Assembly: GCA_965226925.1 (NCBI GenBank)
Contig: CBDDEN010000006.1
Span: 1-64,000, forward strand
Length of the DNA stretch: 64,000 nt
DNA from: CBDDCX01 sp965226925
GTDB taxonomy: Bacteria; Gemmatimonadota; Gemmatimonadetes; Longimicrobiales; Gaopeijiaceae
Direction: 5' to 3'
Translations under genes and position numbers: made by a program
The notes under the pieces: model-generated
Told to the model about the DNA's origin: nothing
Databases searched by the model: none
The model's input: the letters and a program-made list of their open reading frames with translations, nothing else
Part shown: positions 8,651 to 17,375 of the stretch, piece after piece
Layout of the letters: the number at the start of each line of letters is the position of its first letter
Position numbering within the stretch: the first letter of the stretch is position 1

Positions 8651-9849
8651 GGAGGGTCTGAACAACCCCCATCTTGGGAGGAACGCGATCGGTTGCGGTT
8701 CGAAGATCCGGTTCGAAGACCTATCGGAGCGATGAAGTGCTGGCTGGCGCGCCGGAGAAACGGTCCGAACCGTCAGGAAGTCGCTTCGATGTGTCCGGCT
8801 CCCGCCCTCGGGCGGTCCATGGGCCGCGCGTTATCCGGTCGCGTAGCGGCCAGCGATGAGCAGATTCGAGAACCCGAGCAGCAACGCGATGCGCTGCGTG
8901 TTCTTCGCCAGTCCCCGGTAGCGCACCTTACCGTACCCGAAGCGCCGCTTCACATACAAGAACGGATGCTCCACCTTCGCCCGCACCGATGCCTTGCGCT
9001 TCTCGGCCGCCGCCTCGGCGCTGTCCCGATCGAGCAGGCGACGCTTGCCCGGCTTCATCGCCACCTGCCAGGCGACGTCGCAACCCCTGTTCTCCGGGCG
9101 CTTGTCCACACCCTGGTAGCCCGCGTCGCCCCATGCCTCCGTCTCGTCACCATGCAGCAGCACGCACGCCTGCGTCACGTCCGCCGCGTTGGCGGCCGTC
9201 GTCGCCAAGCTGTGCGCCAGACCCGATTCGGCGTCCACCCCGATATGCGCCTTCATCCCGAAGTACCACTGGTTTCCCTTCTTCGTCTGGTGCATCTCCG
9301 GATCCCGTTCTCCCCTGCGGTTCTTCGTCGACGACGGCGCGTCAATGATGCTCGCATCCACGATCGTCCCCGTCTTCAACCGATGCCCGAGAGACGCCAG
9401 ATGCGTATTGATCTCCTCGAACAACCCCATCCCCAAGCCCTGCGTCTCCAGCAGGTGACGGAAGTTCAGGATCGTCGTCTCGTCCGGCAAAGAACCGCTC
9501 AGGCGCAGACCCGCAAAGCGGCGCACTGACTCCACCTCGTAGAGCAGATCCTCCATGCCCGGATCGCTCACGTTGTAGAACAGCTGCACACAATGAACCC
9601 GCAGCATCACCCCAAGCGGATAGGGGCGGCGGCCACGGCCAGCCTTCGGATAGAACGGCTCGATCCGATCCTCCAGCTGTTGCCAGGGAATCAGCCCCTC
9701 CATCTTCTCCAGGAAAATCTCCCGGCGCGTCCGCCGCTTCTTCGAATCGTACTCCAGCTCCGCGAAAGTCATCTGAAGCTCCATGGCCCGCTCACAACTC
9801 CCCGGTCGTTTCATACCATGAAACTACACCCGTCTTGTTCAGAGTTTCC
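8651..9849 (-). mobile_element. IS5-like element inserted in orfA of element B
   Basis: The element is 1199 bp long with terminal repeats GGAGGGTCTGAAC (left) and GGAAACTCTGAAC (reverse complement of right). It is flanked by CTAG at 8647-8650 and 9850-9853, the 4-bp target typical of IS5-type elements. It carries one transposase gene on the minus strand. Confidence 0.92.
8831..9814 (-). CDS. IS5-family transposase
   Basis: The 327-residue DDE transposase opens with the family's N-terminal block (MTFAELEYDSKKRRTRREIF, PWQQLEDRIEPFYPKAGRGR). Catalytic blocks are visible: IVDASIIDAPSSTKN (first Asp), GDAGYQGV (second Asp) and KVEHPFLYVKRRFGYGKVRY (Glu with the Y-R-E type spacing). Two candidate starts lie 10 codons apart (MKRPG and MELQM); the longer is given. 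The gene is full length and intact, and the element has matching ends and target duplication, so it was active when it inserted. Confidence 0.92.
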   Translation of the reverse strand: MKRPGSCERAMELQMTFAELEYDSKKRRTRREIFLEKMEGLIPWQQLEDRIEPFYPKAGRGRRPYPLGVMLRVHCVQLFYNVSDPGMEDLLYEVESVRRFAGLRLSGSLPDETTILNFRHLLETQGLGMGLFEEINTHLASLGHRLKTGTIVDASIIDAPSSTKNRRGERDPEMHQTKKGNQWYFGMKAHIGVDAESGLAHSLATTAANAADVTQACVLLHGDETEAWGDAGYQGVDKRPENRGCDVAWQVAMKPGKRRLLDRDSAEAAAEKRKASVRAKVEHPFLYVKRRFGYGKVRYRGLAKNTQRIALLLGFSNLLIAGRYATG

Positions 9850-9998
9850 CTAGCGCTTCGGCAGGCGGAGGGTGGGACCACGGTGGGGGAGATCTGCCGC
9901 AAGCTTCAGGTGTCGGAGGCGACGTTTTACAGGTGGAAGAAGAAGTTCGGAGGGTTGGGGGTGCCGGAGCTTCGGGAGCTGAGGCAGCTCAGGGAGGA

Positions 9999-11266
9999 TG
10001 ACCTGACCCCCTGAAACGAGACCAGGTGCAATGTTAGGATCGACCTGGTCTGAAGCTTTTCAGCGAGGAGGTCAGGATGGGAAGGAAGCGACACACTCCG
10101 GAGCAGATCATCACTGCACTGCGGGAGGCAGAGGTCGGTCTGGCCCGCGGCAAATCCGTGAAGCTGATGAGCCGGGAGCTCGGCATCACCGAGCAGACGT
10201 ACTACCGGTGGAGGCGGGAGTACGGCGGGATGAAGGTGAGCCAGGCACGGCGCCTGAAGGAGCTCGAGCGCGAGAACGCGCCTGAAGCGAGCAGTGGCGG
10301 ACTTGACACTGGACAAGCTGATCCTGGAGGAAGCAGCCGAGGGAAACTTCTGAGCCCCGAGCGCCGACGACGTTGTGTGGTGCGTGTACGTCACCAGCTC
10401 GGGGCGTCGGAGAGGAGAGCGTGCCGGGTGCTCGGGCAGCCACGCACGACCCAGCGCCGGGCGAGGAAAGTGGCGAGTGACGAGGGGGCGCTCCGAGGTG
10501 ATATCGTGCGACTCGCGAGTCGATTCGGCCGCTACGGCTACCGACGCGTCACGGACATGCTCCGCATCGAGGGCTGGGGGGTGAACCACAAGCGGGTGGA
10601 GCGGATCTGGAGGCAGGAGGGGCTGAAGGTGCCGGAGCGGCAGCCGAAGCGAGGTCGGCTGTGGCTCAACGACGGATCGTGCATCCGGCTGAGGCCGCTG
10701 TATCGGGGCCACGTCTGGTCGTACGACTTCGTGGCCTCGAGGACGCACGACGGGCGTGCGCTGAAGCTGCTGACAGTGCTGGACGAGCACACGAGGGAGT
10801 GCCTGGCGATCGTGGTGGCTCGCAAGATCCGCTCGCACGACGTGCTCGAGGTGCTGGCCGATCTGTTCGTCCGACACGGGCCTCCCGAGTATCTGAGGTC
10901 GGACAACGGACCGGAGTTCACCGCGAAGCTCGTGCGGCGGTGGTTGGGGCGCGTGGGCGTCGAGATGCTCTTTATCGAGCCGGGCAGCCCGTGGGAGAAC
11001 GGCTACAACGAGAGCTTCAACGGCAAGCTCAGGGACGAGCTGTTGAACGGGGAGATCTTCTACTCGTTGGCGGAGGCGGCCGTGCTGGTCGAGCAATGGA
11101 GGCGCGAGTACAATACCGTCCGACCCCACAGCGCCTGCGGCGGCTTTCCCCCGGCCCCTGAGGCGATTAAGCCGTCGCCCTGGTTCCTGAGGATGCCCGT
11201 CCTTCACGGCCCTCCACAGGTGCTGGGACTAACATAGGATGTGGTACCACTCTTGGGGGCAGGTCA
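9999..11266 (+). mobile_element. IS3-family element A, copy 1, nested in element B
   Basis: The 1268-bp element starts TGACCTGACCCCCTG and ends CTTGGGGGCAGGTCA, so the terminal repeats are TGACCTG(A)CCCCC. AGGA flanks it at 9995-9998 and 11267-11270. Removing it plus one AGGA restores orfA of element B. It is closely related to copies at 33460-34729 and 35070-36342. Confidence 0.93.
10077..11237 (+). CDS. Naturally fused OrfAB transposase of element A copy 1
   Basis: The 386-residue ORF joins the orfA helix-turn-helix part (RHTPEQIITALREAEVGLAR, EQTYYRWRREYGG) to the complete orfB rve integrase domain in one frame. Compared with copy 2, two bases are missing after GAGAACG (near 10280). This shifts orfA into the orfB frame before the usual frameshift site; the intervening zipper segment is replaced by EASSGGLDTGQADPGG. 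Catalytic blocks are present: WSYDFV (Asp), LRSDNGPEF (Asp) and NESFNGKLRDE (Glu). The protein may be made without frameshifting, but loss of the zipper could impair multimerisation. Start: GAGGAGG upstream. Confidence 0.85.
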   Translation: MGRKRHTPEQIITALREAEVGLARGKSVKLMSRELGITEQTYYRWRREYGGMKVSQARRLKELERENAPEASSGGLDTGQADPGGSSRGKLLSPERRRRCVVRVRHQLGASERRACRVLGQPRTTQRRARKVASDEGALRGDIVRLASRFGRYGYRRVTDMLRIEGWGVNHKRVERIWRQEGLKVPERQPKRGRLWLNDGSCIRLRPLYRGHVWSYDFVASRTHDGRALKLLTVLDEHTRECLAIVVARKIRSHDVLEVLADLFVRHGPPEYLRSDNGPEFTAKLVRRWLGRVGVEMLFIEPGSPWENGYNESFNGKLRDELLNGEIFYSLAEAAVLVEQWRREYNTVRPHSACGGFPPAPEAIKPSPWFLRMPVLHGPPQVLGLT

Positions 11267-11345
11267 AGGAGAACCGGAAGCTGAAGCAGGTGGTCGCTGA
11301 TCTGAGCTTGGACAGGCACATCTTGAGTGAGGCGGTCAAAAAAAA

Positions 11346-12347
11346 GTGGTAAGCCCAGTGCTCAGGCGGGATGCGGTGCGCTGGGCGAGGACGGCCTATC
11401 GGGTTTCAGAGCGCCGGGCCTGTCGAGTGCTCGGGGTGGCCCGCTCGACGGTCCGGTACCGGACCGTTCGGAGGAGTGACGACATCCTGCGTAGGAGGCT
11501 TCGTGAGCTCGCCGGAGTGCGGGTATCGTATGGATATCGACAACTCCACACGTTGCTGCGTAGGGAGGGATGGCCCGTGAACGCGAAGCGGGTCTACCGG
11601 CTTTACCGCGAAGAGGGGCTGGTGCTGCGCCGGAAGAGACCGAAGCGGCGCCGGAGTGCGGCGATCCGAGAGCAGAGCTGTGCGCCGAGTCGAGCGAACG
11701 AGCGTTGGGCGATGGATTTCGTGCATGACACGCTCTCGGGGGGCGGGCGGATGCGGGTATTGGCTGTGATCGACGTCTACACGCGCGAGTGCGTAGCCCT
11801 TCGCGCGGGCCGCGGCTTTCGTGGCGATGACGTGGTGCGGATACTCACAGAGGCTTGTAAGCAGCGCGGCGGAGTTCTACCCGAGGTCATCTCGGTCGAC
11901 AACGGGACGGAGTTCACGTCTCGAGCGTTGGATCACTGGGCGTATTGGAACAAGGTGAAGCTGGACTTCAGCCGGCCGGGCAAGCCGACGGACAATGCGT
12001 ACATTGAGGCGTTCAACAGCATCCTCAGACGGGAGTGCTTATCGCAACACTGGCATATCGATCTGGACGACGCCGAGCGCTCGCTCAGGCGCTGGAAGGA
12101 GGAGTACAATAACTTCAGACCACATGGGAGCTTGGACCGTTCTACACCGGCGGACTTCGCCGCCGTCGCTCCCTTCACCCAGGACCCGGATCAGCTCGAA
12201 AACTTGCAGACCGAGTGGACCCAACTTGGGGGCAAGAGCACAGGTGCTGGGACTAACATAGGATGTGGTACCGCTCTTGGGGGCAGGTCACGTGGGAGAA
12301 TGGCTACAACGAAAGCTTCAACGGGACGCTGGGGGAAGAAGTCCTGA
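11346..12347 (+). CDS. OrfB (rve integrase-type) transposase of element B
   Basis: This is an IS3-family OrfB with an HTH_21-type N-terminus (YRVSERRACRVLGVARSTVR) and an rve domain: WAMDFVHD (Asp), ISVDNGTEF (Asp), NAYIEAFNSILRRECL (Glu). In the element it would be made as an OrfAB fusion by -1 slippage on A8G at 11338-11346. The GTG at 11346 is only the nominal start. The IS end at 12238 comes before any stop, so the last ~36 codons come from the adjoining stub of element A; a native terminus may have been lost. Confidence 0.85.
   Translation: MVSPVLRRDAVRWARTAYRVSERRACRVLGVARSTVRYRTVRRSDDILRRRLRELAGVRVSYGYRQLHTLLRREGWPVNAKRVYRLYREEGLVLRRKRPKRRRSAAIREQSCAPSRANERWAMDFVHDTLSGGGRMRVLAVIDVYTRECVALRAGRGFRGDDVVRILTEACKQRGGVLPEVISVDNGTEFTSRALDHWAYWNKVKLDFSRPGKPTDNAYIEAFNSILRRECLSQHWHIDLDDAERSLRRWKEEYNNFRPHGSLDRSTPADFAAVAPFTQDPDQLENLQTEWTQLGGKSTGAGTNIGCGTALGGRSRGRMATTKASTGRWGKKS
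12239..12290 (+). mobile_element. Right-end stub of IS element A
   Basis: CACAGGTGCTGGGACTAAC through the terminal GGGGGCAGGTCA matches the last 52 bp of element A. It is joined on the left to the right end of element B and on the right, exactly at the IS terminus, to a truncated element C-like orfB. Confidence 0.85.
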
Positions 12348-12579
12348 AGCGGGAGATCTTCTACTCGTTGGAGGAGGCGAAAGTGCTCATCGAACAGTGG
12401 CGGCGGGAGTACAACACCATCCGACCCCACAGCTCGCTCCGCTACCGACCACCGGCCCCCGAAGCGCTACGGCCCGATCCCTTCTTCTTGAATCTGCCCA
12501 AGCTTAACGGCCCTCACCCCAGGCTTCAGGAGGCCGTTGGACTAACACAGTAGGTGGTACCACTATTGGGGGCCGGTCA
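12291..12579 (+). mobile_element. Right-hand fragment of an element C-like IS3 element
   Basis: It encodes only the last ~85 codons of an IS3 orfB, up to the stop at 12553. These include the catalytic Glu segment (NGYNESFNGTLGEE), the tail block WRREYNTIRPHSSLRYRPP, and then the IS right end (ATTGGGGGCCGGTCA). It is closer to the full element C (21047-22337) than to element A. The left side is cut at the terminus of the element A stub, as expected for an IS-adjacent deletion. Confidence 0.85.
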
Positions 12580-12855
12580 GTCACACTCTCGGCGTAGCCG
12601 ATCAGCATGTGTTGTAAACGGTCGTTTGCGACACGCTGGCAATGACGCCGTCCAGCGAGCGCCGCCGTGTGTCGTATCCCGTGTCTGATTCTATGTCTTG
12701 CAGACGTCAAGCGCGTGTGACAGTGCCGTTCGCTTCTACGTCCGCCGCCGCAGATCCTTACTGGGATAGTAACAGCCCCACAAAAACAGCACCAAAATCG
12801 GCCCACGGCGCACATTCGTTATGATTGCTGTACGTTGCGAAGAAAGGAATCCCCG

Positions 12856-13565
12856 ATGAAGGAATCCCCGATGAATGATATGCGTCGAGTCCACGCCGAA
12901 CAACTGATGTCGTCGCTAGAGCTGTCAGCTGCCCCCGGTGGCCATCGCGTTCTGTGACGTCGTGCCGGACGACGTGCCGATGTTTGAGGGGGTGGTTCCC
13001 GCAGGACGCGTTCTGGCCGCAGGCCACGGCGCGCACCTTCGCGACAGCAGCCCGTGACCACGCCCTGTGCGCGATTGGCATCCACACGCACAATCTCTCG
13101 GGCGCGGCAGATCCTCGCAGCCGGATGAGTTGCAAGCCTCCCTCAAGGCCATGATGGGACTCGATTACGTACGCGAGGAAGAAATCGCCGCCATTCCGGT
13201 CATGCAGCACAAGCTGGCCCATGCGCTCTACGGTCCGCTCGCGGACTTCCCGGTCCAGCCCGAGGTCGTCCTGGTGTTCGCCCACGCGCAACACGGGCTC
13301 ATCCTGAGTGAGGCCGTCGCGCGCGTCGATGGCGGCACCCCGCCGGCGATGGGGCGACCGGCGTGATGCCATCGTCCCTCACGTGCTCAATCAGCGGCGC
13401 GCGGCCATGAGCCTAGGGTGCTGCGGCGCGCGTGCCTACCTCGATGCGTTGACGGACGATGTAGCGCTATGGGCTCTGCCGGCACATTGCCTCGACCAGT
13501 ACTGTGAGCAGATTGCCGCATTCGCTGATGCGAACAGGACGCTGCACGGTGTTTCATCAGACGTC
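12856..13565 (+). pseudogene. DUF169 family gene, decayed by several frameshifts
   Basis: Pieces in shifting frames reassemble a DUF169-like protein: MKESPMNDMRRVHAEQLMSS, PPVAIAFCDVVPDDVPMFEG, FWPQATARTFATAARDHALC, then QPDELQASLKAMMGLDYVRE, HALYGPLADFPVQPEVVLVF and AIVPHVLNQRRAAMSLGCCG. At least four indels separate them, near 12930, 13013, 13115 and 13365, so this is true decay rather than a single read error. DUF169 proteins are small soluble proteins of unclear role, often in redox or metal contexts. A GAAAGGAA motif precedes the first ATG. Confidence 0.75.
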
Positions 13566-13852
13566 GGCGGCAGGATGTCGAGTCTGGCCAGAGACCGACG
13601 GTCCAACAGTCGCTCGAGCGGCTGTCGGAGCCAGCGCCGTAACTGCCGTCCGCTCACCAGGACGCCGCCACGCTGGCCCCGATGCACGCCGAGCCCGCCG
13701 CGGTGTGCAAGACGACCTCCGCGCCGAAGGGGCGGTACACGCCGAGCGTGTCGCCAGCAAACGACGACGAGACCGTGACCCCTCTCTGCCAACGTACGTG
13801 AGACACAGAGCACGCAAAGAATTAGAGTAGGGCGAAGGCAGAGAAAACGAAC

Positions 13853-14302
13853 ATGTTGGGACTGCGAGAGAGAATGGAAGAGAATGGTAGTGCCCCTCGA
13901 ACCGGGGGGGCCAAGCGAAGCGCGGCAGCTCCTGCGGACCCGGAGGTAGTAGATAGGCCGCTACGCCGGCGGTTCAGTCCGTCGTACAAGCTGCGGATCG
14001 TCGAAGAAGCGGACCGGTGCACCGAGCCCGGCGAGGTGGGCCAGCTCCTGCGGCGCGAGGGCCTGTACTCGTCGCACCTGACGACGTGGCGCAAGGCGGC
14101 GCATAGCGGGTCGCTGAAGGCCCTGTCGAAGAAACGCGGCCGCAAGCCGGAGCGAAATCCTCTGGATGAGAAGGTACGCAAGCTGGAGCGCCGCAATGCT
14201 CGGCTCGAGGATGAGCTCAGGAAGGCACACCTGATCATCGACGTGCAGGGAAAAGTTGCGGGGCTGCTGGGGATAAGCCTCGACGACGGGACGAACTCTT
14301 GA
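13853..14302 (+). CDS. OrfA of IS element D
   Basis: This 149-residue transposase subunit has a helix-turn-helix (RRFSPSYKLRIVEEADRC, LLRREGLYSSHLTTWRKA), then a basic stretch (KKRGRKPERNP), then a heptad-like coiled coil (EKVRKLERRNARLEDELRKA) typical of IS3-family OrfA multimerisation zippers. Its stop overlaps a possible TTG start of orfB (TTGA at 14299-14302), so the second ORF may be translated by coupling. Confidence 0.85.
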   Translation: MLGLRERMEENGSAPRTGGAKRSAAAPADPEVVDRPLRRRFSPSYKLRIVEEADRCTEPGEVGQLLRREGLYSSHLTTWRKAAHSGSLKALSKKRGRKPERNPLDEKVRKLERRNARLEDELRKAHLIIDVQGKVAGLLGISLDDGTNS

Positions 14303-15306
14303 AGGCGGCCGATGAGCTGGCTAAGCACGTCGGTGTAAACCCGGCGTGCGCGGCCCTCGAGGTCTGCCGATCGACGTTGTACCGTCGTCGAGGCCCATCG
14401 ACCGGGCAACGGCAGCCCCGCCCGACGCCCGCCCGGGCATTGAGCGAGACGGAACGAGGCGAGGTCTTCGACACGCTGTGTTCGGAGCGGTTCGTGGACC
14501 GCTCACCCGCCGAGGTGGTGGCCACGCTGCTCGACGAAGAGGTCTACCTGTGCAGCGAACGCACGATGTATCGTGTTCTGGCCTCCGAGGTGCCGGTTCA
14601 GGAACGCCGGGCGCAGCGCACCCATCCCGAGTACAAGAAGCCCGAGTTGATGGCCACGGCGCCGAACCAGGTGTGGTCCTGGGACATCACGCGGCTGCTG
14701 GGGCCGAAGAAGTGGAGCTACTACTACCTGTACGTGATCCTGGACATCTACAGCCGCTACGTCGTGGGCTGGATGGTGGCGGACCGGGAGAACTCGGCCC
14801 TGGCCGGCCGGTTGATCCAGCAGAGCTGCCTGAAGCATGGCGTCCAGCCCCGGGTCCTGACCCTGCACTCGGATCGGGGAGCTCCAATGACGAGCCAATG
14901 CACCGCTCAACTTCTCGCTGACCTCGGCGTGACCCGCTCGTTGAGCCGGCCTCAGGTCTCGGATGACAATCCGTTCTCCGAGGCTCAGTTCAAGACCTTG
15001 AAGTACCATCCCTCGTTTCCCGGACGGTTCGGAGACCAGGGCCAGGCCAAGACCTTCTGTCGATCGTTCTTCCGTTGGTACAATGCCGAGCACAGGCACG
15101 GGGGCATCTCGATGCTGACCCCCGAACAAGTGCACTTCGGGCGCGCCGACAACGTTATCGCCCGCAGGACAACCGTGCTCAACACGGCATGGACCACCCA
15201 TCCCGAACGCTTCGTCAGAGGCGTTCCCAAACCCAAACCGCTCCCGGAGGCCGTCTGGATCAATCCTCCCACCACACCCCTCTCCACACAGGAAATTGCT
15301 CTTTAA
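14299..15306 (+). CDS. OrfB (DDE integrase) of IS element D
   Basis: The 335-residue rve-type transposase has all catalytic blocks: WSWDITRL (Asp), TLHSDRGAPM (Asp) and NPFSEAQFKTLKY (Glu), followed by the integrase_3-like tail WYNAEHRHGGISMLTPEQVH. TTG at 14299 is a plausible start because it overlaps the orfA stop. The gene is intact, and the element looks complete apart from the missing target duplication. Confidence 0.9.
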   Translation: MKAADELAKHVGVNPACAALEVCRSTLYRRRGPSTGQRQPRPTPARALSETERGEVFDTLCSERFVDRSPAEVVATLLDEEVYLCSERTMYRVLASEVPVQERRAQRTHPEYKKPELMATAPNQVWSWDITRLLGPKKWSYYYLYVILDIYSRYVVGWMVADRENSALAGRLIQQSCLKHGVQPRVLTLHSDRGAPMTSQCTAQLLADLGVTRSLSRPQVSDDNPFSEAQFKTLKYHPSFPGRFGDQGQAKTFCRSFFRWYNAEHRHGGISMLTPEQVHFGRADNVIARRTTVLNTAWTTHPERFVRGVPKPKPLPEAVWINPPTTPLSTQEIAL

Positions 15307-15515
15307 TTAATCCCGTAGAGTGTCCCATTGTCGTTGACAGGTTCCGACCGCCGTGGTCAGCACGCTCCTGACCCTGGCTCTACTTCGTGATGTGGCCCGG
15401 CTTGCTGGGGGGCCGGGACGACTAGTGCGTTTTCACGGTGCTGTAGTGACTCGTAACCGCTATTGAAGCTCTGCACGTGAGCGTCTATGACCCCTCGACC
15501 GGAGCTAGGATCAAA

Positions 15516-16874
15516 GGGTGTGTAAAAAGAGAGGCGACGTACCTTTCCGCTGAGTAGTAAAGAAGTCAACCAGCGAATCCCGGGTTAGAGCCCGGGGGAA
15601 AGGAACGACGCCTCATGAGGAAGGATATCGTGGGACCCGAGGGTGAGTCCAGGACGCCCGTGTGGGAGGTACTGGAAGGAACGGTCCGGGAGAAGGCACA
15701 GGAGTTCATCCAACAGATCTTGGAGGAGGAAGTCACGGAGTTGCTAGGACGAGAGAAGTCAGAGCGCAGGAGGGTGGTGGACGCGGCCGAGGGCTACCGC
15801 AACGGCTACGGCAAGCCGAGGCGACTGGCGATGAGCTCGGGCACGGTCACGCTGCGACGTCCGCGGGTTCGAGGTCTTGAGGAGCGGTTCGAGAGCCGGG
15901 TGCTGCCGTTGTTCGCGCGGCGGACGAAGGAGCTGGGCGCTCTGCTACCGGAGCTGTATCTGCACGGGCTGGCGGAGGGAGACTTCGAGCTGGCGATGCG
16001 GGGACTGCTGGGCGAGGGGGCACCGCTGTCGAAGTCATCGATCCGGAGACTGCGGGCGGGATGGACAAGGGAGTTCGAGGCCTGGTCGAGGCGATCTCTG
16101 GCAGACCGTGAGGTTGTCTACGTGTGGGCGGACGGGATTTACGTGAAGGCTGGGCTCGAGCGGGACAAGGCGGCCCTGCTGGTGGTGTTGGGCGCGATGC
16201 GAGACGGGACGAAAGAGATGTTGGCCCTGAGACCGGGCTACCGTGAGTCGGTCGAGTCATGGTCCGAGGTGTTGCGGGACCTGAAGGCACGCGGCATCGG
16301 AACGCCCCGGCTTCTGATGGCGGACGGCAACGCGGCGATCTGGGGCGCGATGAGGGAGGTATGGCCCGAGGCGGGTGAGCAACGGTGCTGGAACCACAAG
16401 ATGAGGAACGTGCTGGACCGACTACCTCAGCGGGAGCAGGGCGAGGCGAAGGATCTTCTCAGGGCTGTGGTCTACGCACCGAGCCGGGCCGGGGCCGTCA
16501 AGGCCCGGGAAGTGTTCGCCAGGCGCTACAGGCCGTGGTATCCGAAGGCGGTGGACGTACTCGAGGACGACTGGGAGCGGATGGTAGCGTTCTACGACTT
16601 CCCCGAGGACCACTGGAAGCATCTACGCACGACGAACGTGGTCGAGAGCCCCTTTGCGGCGGTACGACTCAGGACGACGGCAGCAAAGCGGTTCAAGCGG
16701 GTCGAGAGCGCTACGGCGCTGATCTGGAAGTTGCTCCTGGTGGCTGAGAAGCGGTTCCGAAGGCTCGACGCTCCTCACCTCCTCAAGGACGTGTTTGAAG
16801 GAAGAAAGTTCGAAGACGGAAAGCCCGTCTCAACCCAACAGCGGAAGAACGCCGCCTGATACGTTTACACACTT
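15516..16874 (+). mobile_element. IS256-family element E
   Basis: The ends contain GTGTGTAAA in inverted orientation (15518-15526 and 16864-16872), giving terminal repeats of the GGGTGTGTAAA/AAGTGTGTAAA type. The element holds one IS256 transposase. Its right end sits inside a XerC-like recombinase gene. Exact boundaries are uncertain by a few bases because no 8-9-bp target duplication could be matched. Confidence 0.8.
15615..16859 (+). CDS. IS256-family (mutator-type) transposase of element E
   Basis: The 414-residue DDE transposase shows YVWADGIYVKAG (first Asp), LLMADGNAAIWGA (second Asp), the C-x2-H block QRCWNHKMRNVLD, and TTNVVESPFAAVRLRT (catalytic Glu). Length and block order are normal for the family. 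GGGGGAAAGGAA lies upstream of ATG 15615. The gene is intact. Confidence 0.92.
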   Translation: MRKDIVGPEGESRTPVWEVLEGTVREKAQEFIQQILEEEVTELLGREKSERRRVVDAAEGYRNGYGKPRRLAMSSGTVTLRRPRVRGLEERFESRVLPLFARRTKELGALLPELYLHGLAEGDFELAMRGLLGEGAPLSKSSIRRLRAGWTREFEAWSRRSLADREVVYVWADGIYVKAGLERDKAALLVVLGAMRDGTKEMLALRPGYRESVESWSEVLRDLKARGIGTPRLLMADGNAAIWGAMREVWPEAGEQRCWNHKMRNVLDRLPQREQGEAKDLLRAVVYAPSRAGAVKAREVFARRYRPWYPKAVDVLEDDWERMVAFYDFPEDHWKHLRTTNVVESPFAAVRLRTTAAKRFKRVESATALIWKLLLVAEKRFRRLDAPHLLKDVFEGRKFEDGKPVSTQQRKNAA

Positions 16875-16879
16875 ATTGA

Positions 16880-17138
16880 CCCAACCTCCTCGACCGACGA
16901 TCACCAGCCAATCGAATAGGCGGCGGATGGCGGCCAGATGCTGCTTGATCGTGGGGGCACGATACCCGCCTTGCATTTCTTCGATGTAGGTGGCCACCGC
17001 GACCGGCGAAATCTGTGCGAGCTCGAGCCCGCGCGCGTCGCACCAAGCGAAGAATCGCGTCACAGCCGCGCCGTACGCCGCGCGCGTATGGGGGTTGCGG
17101 ATCTGGGCCGTGAAAAACTCAACCGTCCGCTCCGTGGC
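16880..17138 (-). pseudogene. N-terminal fragment of a XerC-like tyrosine recombinase
   Basis: On the minus strand the frame reads VEFFTAQIRNPHTRAAYGAA, TRFFAWCDARGLELAQISP, and VATYIEEMQGGYRAPTIKQH, LAAIRRLFDWLV. This is the SAM-like core-binding domain of XerC/D-type or plasmid recombinases (helix NTRxAYxxA, then W-C-x-x-x-G). The catalytic domain is missing because element E starts right after FDWLVIVG. The frame follows the stop of the ribbon-helix-helix gene directly with no ATG nearby; GTG at 17063 is the first clear start codon. Confidence 0.75.
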
Positions 17139-17375
17139 TTACCGCTGTCGTTCCTTAAGGATCCGTTCCAGCGCTTCCACGCCGAGCGCCTGAAGACTGG
17201 TGTCCTCGTCGAGGGAGAGCTGTCGCAGTTGCCGGTGTAGTTTTGGCTGGAGTCGGAGCAACACTCCTTTCATCGCTCCAGTGTTAGCGGACGGTGCCAT
17301 CTTCTCGCGCGGGCGCTTGTCAGCGCGCGCCGCGCCATGCACTGCGTCGGCAAGACTGGATTTACGCTTCACCAT
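17139..17375 (-). CDS. Ribbon-helix-helix-like protein downstream of parA
   Basis: The 78-residue basic protein opens MVKRKSSLADAVHGAAR and ends with a ribbon-helix-helix-like module (GVLLRLQPKLHRQLRQLSLD, then TSLQALGVEALERILKER). Small proteins of this shape commonly follow parA on plasmids and act as the DNA-binding partner or antitoxin-like repressor. The start at 17375 is supported by GGAG about eight bases upstream. The ATG overlaps the 3' end of parA, so the two were translationally coupled. The gene is intact although parA and the following recombinase are broken. Confidence 0.7.
   Translation of the reverse strand: MVKRKSSLADAVHGAARADKRPREKMAPSANTGAMKGVLLRLQPKLHRQLRQLSLDEDTSLQALGVEALERILKERQR

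Larger units (their letters stand above)
8611..11352 (+). pseudogene. orfA of IS element B, interrupted twice
   Basis: Three pieces reassemble into one IS3 orfA: 8611-8650 (MRKSAFTEEQIAL), 9854-9998 (ALRQAEGGTTVGEICRKLQV, then SEATFYRWKKKFGG) and 11271-11352 (ENRKLKQVVADLSLDRHIL, then SEAVKKKW). Removing each insertion with one target copy restores the codons exactly (CTA GCG CTT; AGG GAG GAG AAC). The protein would be a helix-turn-helix plus leucine-zipper DNA-binding subunit of the transposase. It cannot be made here, so element B is immobile unless helped by other copies. Confidence 0.85.
8512..12238 (+). mobile_element. IS3-family element B carrying two nested ISs
   Basis: The ends are CTCTTCCCCCCGAAAGTTG (left) and, as reverse complement of the right end, CTCTTGCCCCCAAGTTGGG. 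Subtracting the IS5-like element (8651-9849), element A copy 1 (9999-11266) and their target duplications leaves about 1.25 kb, the usual IS3 size. orfA is split in three and orfB is intact. A run of eight A before G at 11338-11346 is the classical slippery site for orfA-orfB frameshifting. No target duplication is seen at the outer ends, and the right end abuts a stub of element A. Confidence 0.85.
13787..15339 (+). mobile_element. IS3-family element D (two-ORF)
   Basis: The left end TGCCAACGTACGTGAGACAC and the reverse complement of the right end, TGTCAACGACAATGGGACAC, are imperfect terminal repeats. The 1553-bp span holds two overlapping ORFs. A truncated relative lies at 29248-29885 and shares the right end. 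No target duplication is seen. Confidence 0.85.

Noticed and set aside
8424..8672. 83-codon N-terminal extension of the metalloprotease
   Set aside because: It runs antisense through the left end of IS elements; the signal peptide and binding site start at 8423.
12758..13372. Minus-strand 204-codon ORF
   Set aside because: It is antisense to the DUF169 pseudogene, whose conserved blocks read on the plus strand.
15340..15515. Possible small gene between elements D and E
   Set aside because: Only a short minus-strand frame with no family resemblance or binding site; treated as spacer debris.
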